Shown in pieces: positions 1 to 5,232 of a stretch of DNA of 5,232 nucleotides. The DNA is from Acetobacteraceae bacterium (GTDB lineage Bacteria; Pseudomonadota; Alphaproteobacteria; Acetobacterales; Acetobacteraceae). The position numbers were made by a program, and so were the translations under genes. The DNA lies in contig CANJXD010000422.1 in the NCBI GenBank assembly GCA_947478535.1, positions 1 to 5,232 of the forward strand. The letters run 5' to 3'. Every line of letters starts with the position of its first letter. Position 1 is the first letter of the stretch. A model generated the notes under the pieces. The model was not told the origin of the DNA. It searched no databases and worked only from the letters and a program-made list of their open reading frames with translations.

Positions 1-655
1 CCACCTCCTCCGCCCGTCCCATGCGGCCGACGGGGATCAGCGCCTGCAAGGCGGCGGGAAAATTCGTGGTCATGGCGGAGGCGATGGGCCCCGGAGCCAC
101 GGCATTGACGGTGATGCCATCGGCCGCGAGTTCCCGCGCGAGGAAGGCTGTCATCGCATGCACGCCGGCCTTGGACACGCCATAGGCGACGTTGCTCGCG
201 CGGTCCTGCTCGGCCCGGTCGATCCAGGGCCGCGCATTGCCACCATTCTTGCCGATGATGGAGCCGATATTGATGATCCGCCCGTAGCGGTTCTTCTGCA
301 TCCAGGGGATCACTGCCTGGCAGCAGAGGAAGGTGCCCTTGAGGTTCACCGCCAGCACGCGGTCCCATTCCGCTTCCGGCAGCGTCGCCGCCGCGCCCAT
401 GGAGACGGTGCCCGCGACATTCACCAGGATATCGAGCGAGCCATATTCCTCGATGACGCGATCCACCATCGCCCGCACCTGCGCGCTGTCCGTCACATCC
501 ACCGCGATGTTGAGCGCGCCTTCGCCCGAAGGCGCGCGCAGGTCCGCCAGCGCGAGCTGCGCGCCCCGCGCCGCCAGCGCCGCAGCCGTCGCGCTGCCGA
601 TGCCCCCCGAGGCACCGGTGATGAGAGCCACATAGCCCTTGAGCGGCGCGGTCAC
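1..655 (-). CDS. SDR family NAD(P)-dependent oxidoreductase (FabG-like), 3' end cut off by the window edge
   Basis: Reading the minus strand from GTG at 655 gives 218 complete codons with no stop before the window edge; roughly the last 30-40 residues of a typical 250-residue classical SDR are missing. Visible motifs are the cofactor loop TGASGGIG (residues 13-20), an acidic D38 at the end of beta-2 that usually goes with NAD(H) preference, DVTD (53-56), NVAG (79-82, a variant of NNAG), N104, catalytic S132 in INIGS, the YGVSK motif with Y158 and K162, and PGPI (188-191). The N-S-Y-K tetrad is intact, so the enzyme should be an active alcohol/ketone oxidoreductase in the cytoplasm; the substrate cannot be read. 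The serine-tyrosine distance is 26 residues instead of about 13, owing to an insert. The GTG start is supported by AGGCGG (666-661), 5 nt upstream, and by the position of the glycine loop. It overlaps the stop of the upstream remnant as GTGA, implying translational coupling. Confidence 0.95.
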   Translation of the reverse strand, partial: MTAPLKGYVALITGASGGIGSATAAALAARGAQLALADLRAPSGEGALNIAVDVTDSAQVRAMVDRVIEEYGSLDILVNVAGTVSMGAAATLPEAEWDRVLAVNLKGTFLCCQAVIPWMQKNRYGRIINIGSIIGKNGGNARPWIDRAEQDRASNVAYGVSKAGVHAMTAFLARELAADGITVNAVAPGPIASAMTTNFPAALQALIPVGRMGRAEEV

Positions 656-825
656 AGGTTCCGCCTGCTCAGCGCCGCATCGGCGCCAGCGTGTTTCCCG
701 GGGACGAAGCCCGGCAGCACGGAAATCGCGCCGGGCTGGGTGCCGCAACACATCCCCTCTCGCCCCCCCATTCCGGAGAGCCCCGCCACGCCGCAACCCG
801 CGACCAAAAGGTCATCGTCAGCCAT
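652..825 (-). pseudogene. Probable internally deleted FAD-dependent dehydrogenase, 57-codon remnant
   Basis: An ATG at 825 on the minus strand opens a 57-codon frame. Residues 1-17 read MADDDLLVAGCGVAGLS, a textbook N-terminal beta strand plus GxGxxG turn (G10, G12, G15) as in flavoprotein dehydrogenases of the fumarate reductase/ketosteroid dehydrogenase type. After residue 17 (about position 775) the expected helix and the rest of a protein of roughly 450-550 residues are absent. The remaining 40 residues have no motif I can name, though a KHAGADAA stretch near the end is reminiscent of the closing helix of such enzymes. The stop TGA (654-652) overlaps the SDR GTG start as GTGA, as expected if this end is the true C-terminus. 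I infer a large in-frame internal deletion in the first gene of a former dehydrogenase-SDR operon. A purine-rich GGGGAG lies 12 nt upstream of the ATG, a rather long spacing. It could instead be a chance frame in a long leader. Confidence 0.42.
708..737. repeat. Perfect 8-bp inverted repeat with 14-nt spacer
   Basis: AGCCCGGC (708-715) pairs perfectly with GCCGGGCT (730-737). It lies inside the remnant reading frame and in what would be the leader of the SDR transcript. No T-run follows on either strand, so it does not look like an intrinsic terminator. In such GC-rich DNA a stem of this length can arise by chance. Confidence 0.4.
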
Positions 826-913
826 GTGACCGGCCCGCTCCCCATCGTGCTTGGACTGGCGGAGCCTCTCTCCCCGCGCGCCACTCGGCAAGCCAGGGCA
901 CGCCACCAAGACC

Positions 914-950
914 GAAAACTGTTTTCTGTCTTTACGAATTTTGCTATCCA
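914..950 (+). promoter_or_regulatory. Candidate LysR promoter with overlapping dyad operator
   Basis: A perfect inverted repeat GAAAAC-T-GTTTTC occupies 914-926. Its right half overlaps a possible -35 element TTTTCT (922-927). After a 17-nt spacer comes TATCCA (945-950), preceded by TG at 942-943 in the extended -10 arrangement. Each hexamer matches the sigma-70 consensus at only three positions, so the promoter would be weak or activator-dependent. Initiation about 7 nt past the -10 would fall at or next to the ATG at 957, giving a leaderless or nearly leaderless mRNA. The dyad overlapping the -35 would suit negative autoregulation by the LysR protein, or binding that also serves the divergent genes. 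Confidence 0.4.
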
Positions 951-956
951 GAGCCG

Positions 957-1886
957 ATGGACATGTTCCGGGCCATGCAGGCCTTCCTCGCCGTGGCGGA
1001 GGCCGGGAGCCTCTCCAGAGGCGCGGCGCGGCTCGGCGTCGCCAACGCGACCATCACGGCACAGATACAGGCGCTGGAGGCGCATCTGCGCGCCACGTTG
1101 CTGCATCGTTCCACGCGCCACATGCGGCTCACCCCCGAAGGCGAGGCCTTTCTCCGCCGCGCCCGCGCCATTCTCGATGCGGTGCGGGATGCGGAGGAGG
1201 AACTCGGCGGCGATGCCGCACGCGGCGTGCTGCGCGTGCAGGTCCCGATCGCCATCGGGCACATGGTGCTGGCCCCGGCTCTGGCCGCCTTCGCCGCCGC
1301 GCATCCGGGGCTTCGCGTCGTCACCATCCTCGCCAATGAGGTGGACAGCCTGGCACGGCGCGGCTTCGATGTCGCGATCCGGATCGATGAGGTGGAGACC
1401 GGGGACCTGGTGGCGCGGCCCATCTATCGCAGCACGCATGTCCTTTGCGCAGCGCCGTCCTTCCTGGAACGCCATGGCGTGCCCGAACACCCCGCCGCCA
1501 TCGATGCCGCGCATGGCCTGGCCTGGGTGGCCGATGCCACCGCGCCGCCGCGCGCCTGGCGCCTCCATCGCGGGGCGGAGCAGGCGGTGGTGGAACCCGC
1601 GGGCAGCCTCGCCTTCAACAGCAGCGATGCGCTGCTGAACGCAGCCGTGGAAGGCGCCGGATTCTGCTACGTGTTGGGGCTGCTCGCGCACGCGCATCTG
1701 CGCAGTGGCCGCCTGCGCGCCGTGCTGGAGGATTGGGAGACGGAGGAGCAGATTTTCTACGTCGCCTATCCCAAGGCGCGCTTCACCGCCCCCATGGTCC
1801 GCGCCTTCGCCGATTTCGCGGCGCGCGCCTTCCCCGATCATCTGCGCGCAACCGCGGCCGCGCCGGTCCGCATTCGCCAACGGTAG
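957..1886 (+). CDS. LysR-type transcriptional regulator
   Basis: A 309-residue protein, a normal length for the family. Residues 1-60 form the winged helix-turn-helix: MFRAMQAFLAVAEAGS, then the recognition region around residues 18-40 (RGAARLGVANATITAQIQALE), then LLHRSTRHMRLTPEGE. A linker helix (about 63-85) leads to the periplasmic-binding-like effector domain from about residue 90 (RGVLRVQVP, VLAPALAAFAAAHP, FDVAIRI around 140-146), of the type seen in CrgA/DsdC-like regulators. The effector is unknown. ATG at 957 is chosen because the conserved N-terminal pattern starts there; the open frame extends upstream but without family resemblance. Only a weak GAG precedes it, and ATG at 963 is an alternative. 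It diverges from the SDR and is followed after 84 bp by the ROK gene on the same strand. The most likely target is the divergent SDR unit, and perhaps its own gene. Confidence 0.93.
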   Translation: MDMFRAMQAFLAVAEAGSLSRGAARLGVANATITAQIQALEAHLRATLLHRSTRHMRLTPEGEAFLRRARAILDAVRDAEEELGGDAARGVLRVQVPIAIGHMVLAPALAAFAAAHPGLRVVTILANEVDSLARRGFDVAIRIDEVETGDLVARPIYRSTHVLCAAPSFLERHGVPEHPAAIDAAHGLAWVADATAPPRAWRLHRGAEQAVVEPAGSLAFNSSDALLNAAVEGAGFCYVLGLLAHAHLRSGRLRAVLEDWETEEQIFYVAYPKARFTAPMVRAFADFAARAFPDHLRATAAAPVRIRQR

Positions 1887-1930
1887 CGCGATCCGTGGAT
1901 TGACGCGGCCGCGCTGACCGCGCCACTATC

Positions 1931-1966
1931 CTTACCCAGTGCAAGAATAACAGAAAACTGGGGAAG
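1931..1966 (+). promoter_or_regulatory. Inverted repeat enclosing the ROK gene ribosome-binding site
   Basis: CTTACCCAGT (1931-1940) and ACTGGGGAAG (1957-1966) are reverse complements at 9 of 10 positions, separated by a 16-nt A-rich spacer. The right arm contains the Shine-Dalgarno sequence GGGGAAG (1960-1966), 4 nt from the GTG at 1971. In RNA the stem would hide the ribosome-binding site; in DNA it is a 36-bp dyad that could be an operator for the ROK protein itself. Upstream, TTGACG (1900-1905) is a possible -35, but no well-spaced -10 accompanies it. Confidence 0.5.
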
Positions 1967-1970
1967 CGAC

Positions 1971-3158
1971 GTGGCGGAATTCCTCCGCACCAGGCGCCAG
2001 ACTCGTGCCAGCATACTCGGCCAGCTCCTCGCCAGCGGCGGGCTGTTCCGGCCGCGCTTGGCCGCCGCCTGCAACCTGACGGAAGCCAGCATCTCCCGCA
2101 TCGTCGCCGAACTGCGGGATGAGGGCATCATCGAGGAAGTACGCCGCCCGAGCCCCTATCACGGGGGGCCGACGCAGCTTGTCATCCTGCGGCAGGATCA
2201 GCGCGTGGCGGGCCTGGAAGTCGCGCATGGCCAGGTGGCCTTCGGCGTCGGCGCGCTTGACGGCACACTGGAAGCCACCGCGCGATACAGGCTGCCGCGG
2301 GCGATGACGCCGGCGGCGTTGCGCGCAACGCTGACGCGCGCGGTGGAACGGCTGGCCGCGCTCTCGGCCACTCAGGGCGAAGCGCCGCGCCGCCTCGCCG
2401 TCGCCCTGCCCGGCTATCGGGGTGTGGATGGCCCGGCCAACCCCATCCTGCCGCTGGATGCCGGCTGGCTCGCCCGGCGGATCAAAGCGGTCTTCCCCGG
2501 CGTGCCGATCGTGATGGCGAATTCGGTCGCCGCCCACGCCGCGCTGCATCTGCGCGGCACCCCCGATGCCGCGCCGGGTGCTCGGCGCCTTTTCCTGCAT
2601 CTCGGCCATGGCGTCGGCGGCGCCTGGGTGGACCCGATCTTCGCCGCCGTGCCGATCCGCCCGATCGAGATCGGCCATGTCGTCCTACAGCGCGGCGGGC
2701 CGCTCTGCCGCTGCGGCCATCACGGGTGCCTGGAGGCCATCGCCTCCACCACCGCCATCGCGGCGCTGCTCGGCATGCCGGAATCCACGCTGGTCGAGGC
2801 GGGCGCCACATGGCCGGACGCGGTGCCGATGCTGGCACGGCACGAAGCGGCGCTGCGGGACGTGCTGTTCCAACTCGGCCTCGCCATCGGCAACGCCCTG
2901 AACCTGACGCAGGCCGGCGTGGTCGCCATCGCGGGCTGGCCGGCCCGGGTGCCAACCCCGATGCACCAAGCGGTGGTGGAGGGGATGGAGGCGAGCCTGT
3001 TCGGCGGCCTGGCCGCAAACCCGGTGGAGTTGCGCTTCCTGCCGCCCGCCATCGGCCCGGCGCCGCAGGCGGCGCTGGCCTACGCCGTCCACAGCCTGGT
3101 GCGGGATGGCGCGATGCCACGCCTGCCCGATCAGGCCTTGCAGAACATCATCGGTTGA
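1971..3158 (+). CDS. ROK family transcriptional regulator (NagC/Mlc/XylR type)
   Basis: A 395-residue protein, close to the roughly 400 of NagC and Mlc. Residues 8-58 form a winged helix-turn-helix with the recognition segment LTEASISRIVAELRDEGII (36-54). The rest is a ROK fold: GLEVAHG (81-87) at the position of the phosphate-binding loop, LFLHLGHGVGGAW (207-219), EIGH (233-236), then CRCGHHGCLE (246-255). H236, C246, C248 and C253 reproduce the 10-12-17 spacing of the structural zinc site known in Mlc. The kinase DxGxT loop is degenerate and the catalytic aspartate of ROK kinases (in the ND motif) is replaced by S185 in ANSVAA, so it should be a regulator, not a sugar kinase. ROK repressors usually sense sugars, sugar phosphates or transporter components. 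The GTG start is set by GGGGAAG at 1960-1966. It lies 41 bp upstream of the binding-protein gene and probably regulates it. Confidence 0.94.
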   Translation: MAEFLRTRRQTRASILGQLLASGGLFRPRLAAACNLTEASISRIVAELRDEGIIEEVRRPSPYHGGPTQLVILRQDQRVAGLEVAHGQVAFGVGALDGTLEATARYRLPRAMTPAALRATLTRAVERLAALSATQGEAPRRLAVALPGYRGVDGPANPILPLDAGWLARRIKAVFPGVPIVMANSVAAHAALHLRGTPDAAPGARRLFLHLGHGVGGAWVDPIFAAVPIRPIEIGHVVLQRGGPLCRCGHHGCLEAIASTTAIAALLGMPESTLVEAGATWPDAVPMLARHEAALRDVLFQLGLAIGNALNLTQAGVVAIAGWPARVPTPMHQAVVEGMEASLFGGLAANPVELRFLPPAIGPAPQAALAYAVHSLVRDGAMPRLPDQALQNIIG

Positions 3159-3168
3159 CCGGAAGCAC

Positions 3169-3193
3169 CGCCCGTAGGGGCGATCGAGGGAAG
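3169..3193 (+). promoter_or_regulatory. Small hairpin and strong ribosome-binding site ahead of the binding-protein gene
   Basis: In the 41-bp gap after the ROK stop, CGCCC (3169-3173) can pair with GGGCG (3178-3182) around a 4-nt loop, followed by GAGGGAAG (3186-3193), a strong Shine-Dalgarno sequence 6 nt before ATG at 3200. This spacing fixes the start. No promoter is evident in the gap, which supports read-through from the ROK gene. The strong site would favour high yield of the binding protein over the regulator. Confidence 0.55.
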
Positions 3194-3199
3194 AAACGC

Positions 3200-3268
3200 A
3201 TGCACGCGAAGCGACACGCCGTAGCCCTGCTGGGCGCCAGCCTTGCCATCGCCTCTCCCGCCGCGGCG
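3200..3268 (+). other. Sec signal peptide coding segment of the binding protein
   Basis: Codons 1-23 encode a basic n-region (K4, R5, H6), a hydrophobic core (A7 to I17), and a c-region S19-P20-A21-A22-A23 fitting the AxA signal peptidase I rule, with mature protein starting at R24. Assigned by eye. Confidence 0.8.
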
Positions 3269-4774
3269 CGGGATATCTCGATGGCGCGCGTCGCGGAACA
3301 CGCGGCGATCGACCCGCATTTCAACAATGCGGGCAATGATGCCTCCACCATGCGGAACATCTACGATAGCCTGCTGAACTTCGACGTGAATCAGGCGATC
3401 GGCGCCTCTCTCGCGGCGTCCTGGCGCGTGGTCGATCCGCTGACCTGGGAGATCCGGCTGCAGCCGAATGTGCGCTTCCACGATGGCACCCCCTTCACGG
3501 CCGAGGATGTGGTGTTTTCGCTGACCCGTGCGAAGGATGTGCCGAACAGCCCGTCCTCCTGGGCGCGCAACCTCGGTGACATCGCGACGATGAGCGTGGT
3601 GGATCCACTGACCATCCGCGTCACCTCTCGCGCGCCGACACCGCTGCTGCTGGAACAGATCGGGCAGGTCTACATCGTCTCCCGCCGCGCGGCGGAAGGG
3701 GCGGCGACGTCGGACTACAATGCCGGCCGCGCCGCCATCGGCACCGGTCCGATGCGGTTCGTATCCTGGACACCAGGCGACAGGATGATGCTGCAGCGCT
3801 TCGATGGCCATTGGCGCGGCGCATCGGAGTTCGAGCGGGTGACGGTGCGCTTCATCACCAACCCTGCCGCGCGCATCTCCGCCCTGCTGTCCGGCGCGGT
3901 GGATATCATCGATGGCGTGCCATCCGGCGACGTGGCGCGGCTGGAGCGGGAGAGGAATATCCGCGTCAGCTCCACCGTCACGCCCCGCATGGCCTACATG
4001 GCGCTGGATTCCGCACGCGATGTCAGCCCCTTCGTCACCGACGCGGAAGGCCGGCCGCTGGACCGCAACCCGCTGCGGGACCCGCGCGTGCGGCTCGCCC
4101 TCTCGAAGCTCATCAACCGTGACGCGCTGATCAATACTCTGCTGAGCGGTGCCGGCGTTCCGGCCGGGCAGATCGTGCCGGAAGGCCAGGGCGGCTATGA
4201 TCCAGGGCTGACCGCCACCGCCTACGATCCCGCCGGCGCCCGTGCGCTGCTAGCCGAAGCGGGTTGGCCGAGCGGCTTCGGCCTGACCATCCATTCCTCC
4301 AACAATCGCTTCCCGCAGGATGCGGCGATGGCACAGGCGCTCGGCCAGATGTTCGCGCGTGGCGGCATCCGCGTGAACGGCGTCACCACCATGCCGTTCA
4401 ACGTCTATATCGGCCAGGCGACGGACCAGCGATTCTCCGCCTTCCTCTTCGCCTATAACAGCGCCTCACCACATTCCGCCGACGGCCTGCGCGGTCTGCT
4501 CGCCACGCGTGACCTGCCGCGCGGCATGGGGGGCGTGAATCGCGGCCGCTATTCCAATGCGGAGTTCGACCGGCTGCTGGCGCGCGCGCTGGAGGTCTTC
4601 GACGAGAATGAACGCAACCAGCTTCTGGTCGAGGCCACGCGGATCGCCATGGCAGATGTCGGCATCATTCCGCTCATGTTCCAGAAATCCTACTGGGCGT
4701 CGCGCGGCGACATCATCCATGACGCCAACATGCTGGATGAAACCTCCGTCCGCTTCGCGCGGGTGGCCCGCTGA
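3200..4774 (+). CDS. ABC transporter family 5 substrate-binding protein (Dpp/Opp type)
   Basis: A 524-residue protein of typical length for the SBP_bac_5 family, which delivers peptides, opines, glutathione, nickel chelates or oligosaccharides to an ABC importer. A Sec signal peptide is clear: basic MHAKRH, hydrophobic core at residues 7-19, and probable cleavage after A23 (SPAAA, then RD). I see no cysteine, so it is a soluble periplasmic protein and not a lipoprotein. Family landmarks are MRNIYDSLL (51-59), LTWEIRLQPNVRFHDG (81-96) followed by TPFTAEDVVFSL (97-108), GTGPMRF (181-187), DPRVRLALSKLINRDALI (294-311), and YSNAEFDRLL (451-460). ATG at 3200 is preferred over upstream in-frame codons because it begins the signal peptide and has a well-placed ribosome-binding site. 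The permease and ATPase genes are not in the window. The stop shares one base with the start of the hydrolase gene. The ligand cannot be read from sequence. Confidence 0.95.
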   Translation: MHAKRHAVALLGASLAIASPAAARDISMARVAEHAAIDPHFNNAGNDASTMRNIYDSLLNFDVNQAIGASLAASWRVVDPLTWEIRLQPNVRFHDGTPFTAEDVVFSLTRAKDVPNSPSSWARNLGDIATMSVVDPLTIRVTSRAPTPLLLEQIGQVYIVSRRAAEGAATSDYNAGRAAIGTGPMRFVSWTPGDRMMLQRFDGHWRGASEFERVTVRFITNPAARISALLSGAVDIIDGVPSGDVARLERERNIRVSSTVTPRMAYMALDSARDVSPFVTDAEGRPLDRNPLRDPRVRLALSKLINRDALINTLLSGAGVPAGQIVPEGQGGYDPGLTATAYDPAGARALLAEAGWPSGFGLTIHSSNNRFPQDAAMAQALGQMFARGGIRVNGVTTMPFNVYIGQATDQRFSAFLFAYNSASPHSADGLRGLLATRDLPRGMGGVNRGRYSNAEFDRLLARALEVFDENERNQLLVEATRIAMADVGIIPLMFQKSYWASRGDIIHDANMLDETSVRFARVAR

Positions 4775-5232
4775 TGCGCACGCTGCGCGTGCCAATTGAT
4801 GAAGAGCGCACGCTGCGCGTGCCAATGCGCGATGGGCTGACCCTCGCCGCGGATCTGCATCTGCCGAAGGGCGCCGGTCCTTTCCCGGTGGTGCTGGAAC
4901 GCACGCCCTATGGCCGTGCGGCACCGCGCAGCGTCGAGGTCACGGCGGCGAACCCCACGCCGATGGATGGTGACGCCCTCGCGGCACTCTTCACCGGCGC
5001 GGGCTATGCCCTGCTGCTGCAGGACAGCCGTGGGCGCGGCGATTCCGAGGGGCAGTTCGAGAAATACCTGAACGAAGGCGCGGATGGCTACGACACCTGC
5101 GCCTGGATCATGGCCCAGCCCTGGTGCGATGGTCGCATCGCCACCATCGGGATGAGCTATGGCGCGCATTCCGCCGCGGCGCTCGCCTGCCTCGACCCAC
5201 CGGGGTTGGTCGCGCAGGTCCTGGATTCCGGC
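4774..5232 (+). CDS. CocE/NonD family alpha/beta hydrolase (peptidase S15-type), 5' part only
   Basis: The frame is open from ATG at 4774 through the window end, giving 153 residues of a protein that is usually 550-650 long. Landmarks are PMRDGLTLAADLHLP (17-31), RTPYGR (43-48) with Y46 at the position of the oxyanion-hole tyrosine known in cocaine esterase, QDSRGRGDSEGQF (83-95), the AWIMAQPWCDGRI stretch (110-122), and the nucleophile elbow GMSYGA with S128. The Asp and His of the triad and the C-terminal jelly-roll domain lie beyond the edge. The family hydrolyses esters, amides and acylated peptides or beta-lactam side chains. No signal peptide is visible, so it should act in the cytoplasm on imported substrate. 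ATG at 4774 overlaps the TGA of the binding-protein gene (TGATG), indicating coupled translation. The first residues contain a duplication, RTLRVP at 2-7 and 12-17, so ATG at 4825 (M18) is an alternative start. Confidence 0.93.
   Translation, partial: MRTLRVPIDEERTLRVPMRDGLTLAADLHLPKGAGPFPVVLERTPYGRAAPRSVEVTAANPTPMDGDALAALFTGAGYALLLQDSRGRGDSEGQFEKYLNEGADGYDTCAWIMAQPWCDGRIATIGMSYGAHSAAALACLDPPGLVAQVLDSG
4776..4826 (+). repeat. Direct 21-bp repeat with 30-bp period, each copy containing a hairpin
   Basis: Bases 4776-4796 are repeated exactly at 4806-4826, separated by 9 bases. The 30-bp period is ten codons, so the hydrolase frame is kept and RTLRVP is encoded twice. Each copy contains the perfect inverted repeat GCACGC-TGC-GCGTGC (4778-4792 and 4808-4822). 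A TGATG precedes both copies (4772-4776 and 4797-4801). The second copy runs directly into the conserved PMRDG segment and is probably the ancestral one. Confidence 0.9.

Larger units (their letters stand above)
656..956. other. Divergent region between the SDR start and the LysR start
   Basis: This 301-base stretch separates the minus-strand SDR from the plus-strand regulator. It holds the flavoprotein remnant (825-652), an 8-bp inverted repeat (708-737) and, at its right end, an AT-rich island (about 914-948) that contrasts sharply with the surrounding GC-rich DNA and carries the likely LysR promoter and operator. Between 826 and 913 I see no gene or convincing promoter. LysR-type regulators commonly control a divergent neighbour from such a region, so the SDR transcript is the obvious candidate target; this is inference. 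Confidence 0.6.

Noticed and set aside
757..780. CTCTC ... GAGAG around a C-run
   Set aside because: Only five paired bases with a 14-nt spacer; not distinguishable from chance.
158..829. 223-codon plus-strand frame opposite the SDR
   Set aside because: The opposite strand carries all SDR motifs with an intact catalytic tetrad, while this frame is rich in Arg, Ala and His as expected of a shadow.
669..1880. 403-codon open frame on the minus strand opposite the LysR gene
   Set aside because: It is antisense to a clear LysR gene and arises from strong G/C bias at codon third positions; it shows no recognisable domain over the LysR region. Its left end runs beside the flavoprotein remnant but in a different frame.
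1904..1913. CGCGGCCGCG palindrome after the LysR stop as a terminator
   Set aside because: No loop and no following T-run; short GC palindromes are expected at this base composition.
1900..1929. TTGACG with CACTAT as a ROK promoter
   Set aside because: The -10 match is poor at an 18-nt spacing, and the better TATCCT (1927-1932) is 21 nt away; kept only as a remark.
2726..3199. Upstream extension of the binding-protein frame by 158 codons
   Set aside because: It overlaps the ROK gene in another frame, has no domain resemblance, and would bury the signal peptide; the strong ribosome-binding site favours ATG at 3200.
1..5232. tRNA, rRNA, CRISPR array, insertion sequence or phage gene
   Set aside because: No tRNA-like cloverleaf, spaced identical repeats, terminal inverted repeats with target duplication, or transposase/integrase motif was seen on either strand.

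Overview
The window is GC-rich, with dense coding, GTG and ATG starts and strong third-position G/C. This fits an alphaproteobacterium, and the gene mix (LysR regulator, SDR, family 5 binding protein, CocE/NonD hydrolase) resembles soil or plant-associated Acetobacteraceae (Roseomonas-like) or rhizobial relatives. That placement is inference from composition and gene content only. No rRNA, tRNA, CRISPR array, insertion sequence or phage gene was seen.

Left part (1-956, minus strand): the 5' portion of a short-chain dehydrogenase/reductase (SDR) gene enters from the left edge and starts at a GTG at 655. Just upstream of it, still on the minus strand, is a 57-codon reading frame (825-652). It begins with a convincing FAD/NAD-binding Rossmann N-terminus, then loses all resemblance to a full enzyme, and ends in a 4-nt GTGA overlap with the SDR start. 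It looks like an internally deleted flavoprotein dehydrogenase that was once the first gene of a dehydrogenase-SDR operon. Diverging from it is a LysR-type regulator (957-1886, plus strand). Its candidate promoter is an AT-rich island containing a perfect dyad, and that promoter would give an almost leaderless transcript.

Right part (1887-5232, plus strand): three closely spaced genes form a likely operon. They are a ROK-family transcriptional regulator (1971-3158), a Sec-exported family 5 (Dpp/Opp-type) solute-binding protein (3200-4774), and the first 153 residues of a CocE/NonD (peptidase S15-type) alpha/beta hydrolase (4774 to the right edge). The last two overlap by one base (TGATG). The proposed logic is that the ROK protein senses a small ligand, the binding protein captures a substrate in the periplasm, permeases outside the window import it, and the hydrolase, which has no visible signal peptide, cleaves an ester or amide bond in the cytoplasm.

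The most notable non-coding or micro-scale features are three. A 10-bp inverted repeat (9 of 10 paired) encloses the ROK Shine-Dalgarno sequence. A 30-bp-period, in-frame duplication sits at the very start of the hydrolase gene, each copy holding a perfect hairpin. The flavoprotein remnant is translationally coupled to the SDR. The genes belong to known families; I see no clear evidence of a wholly new system.
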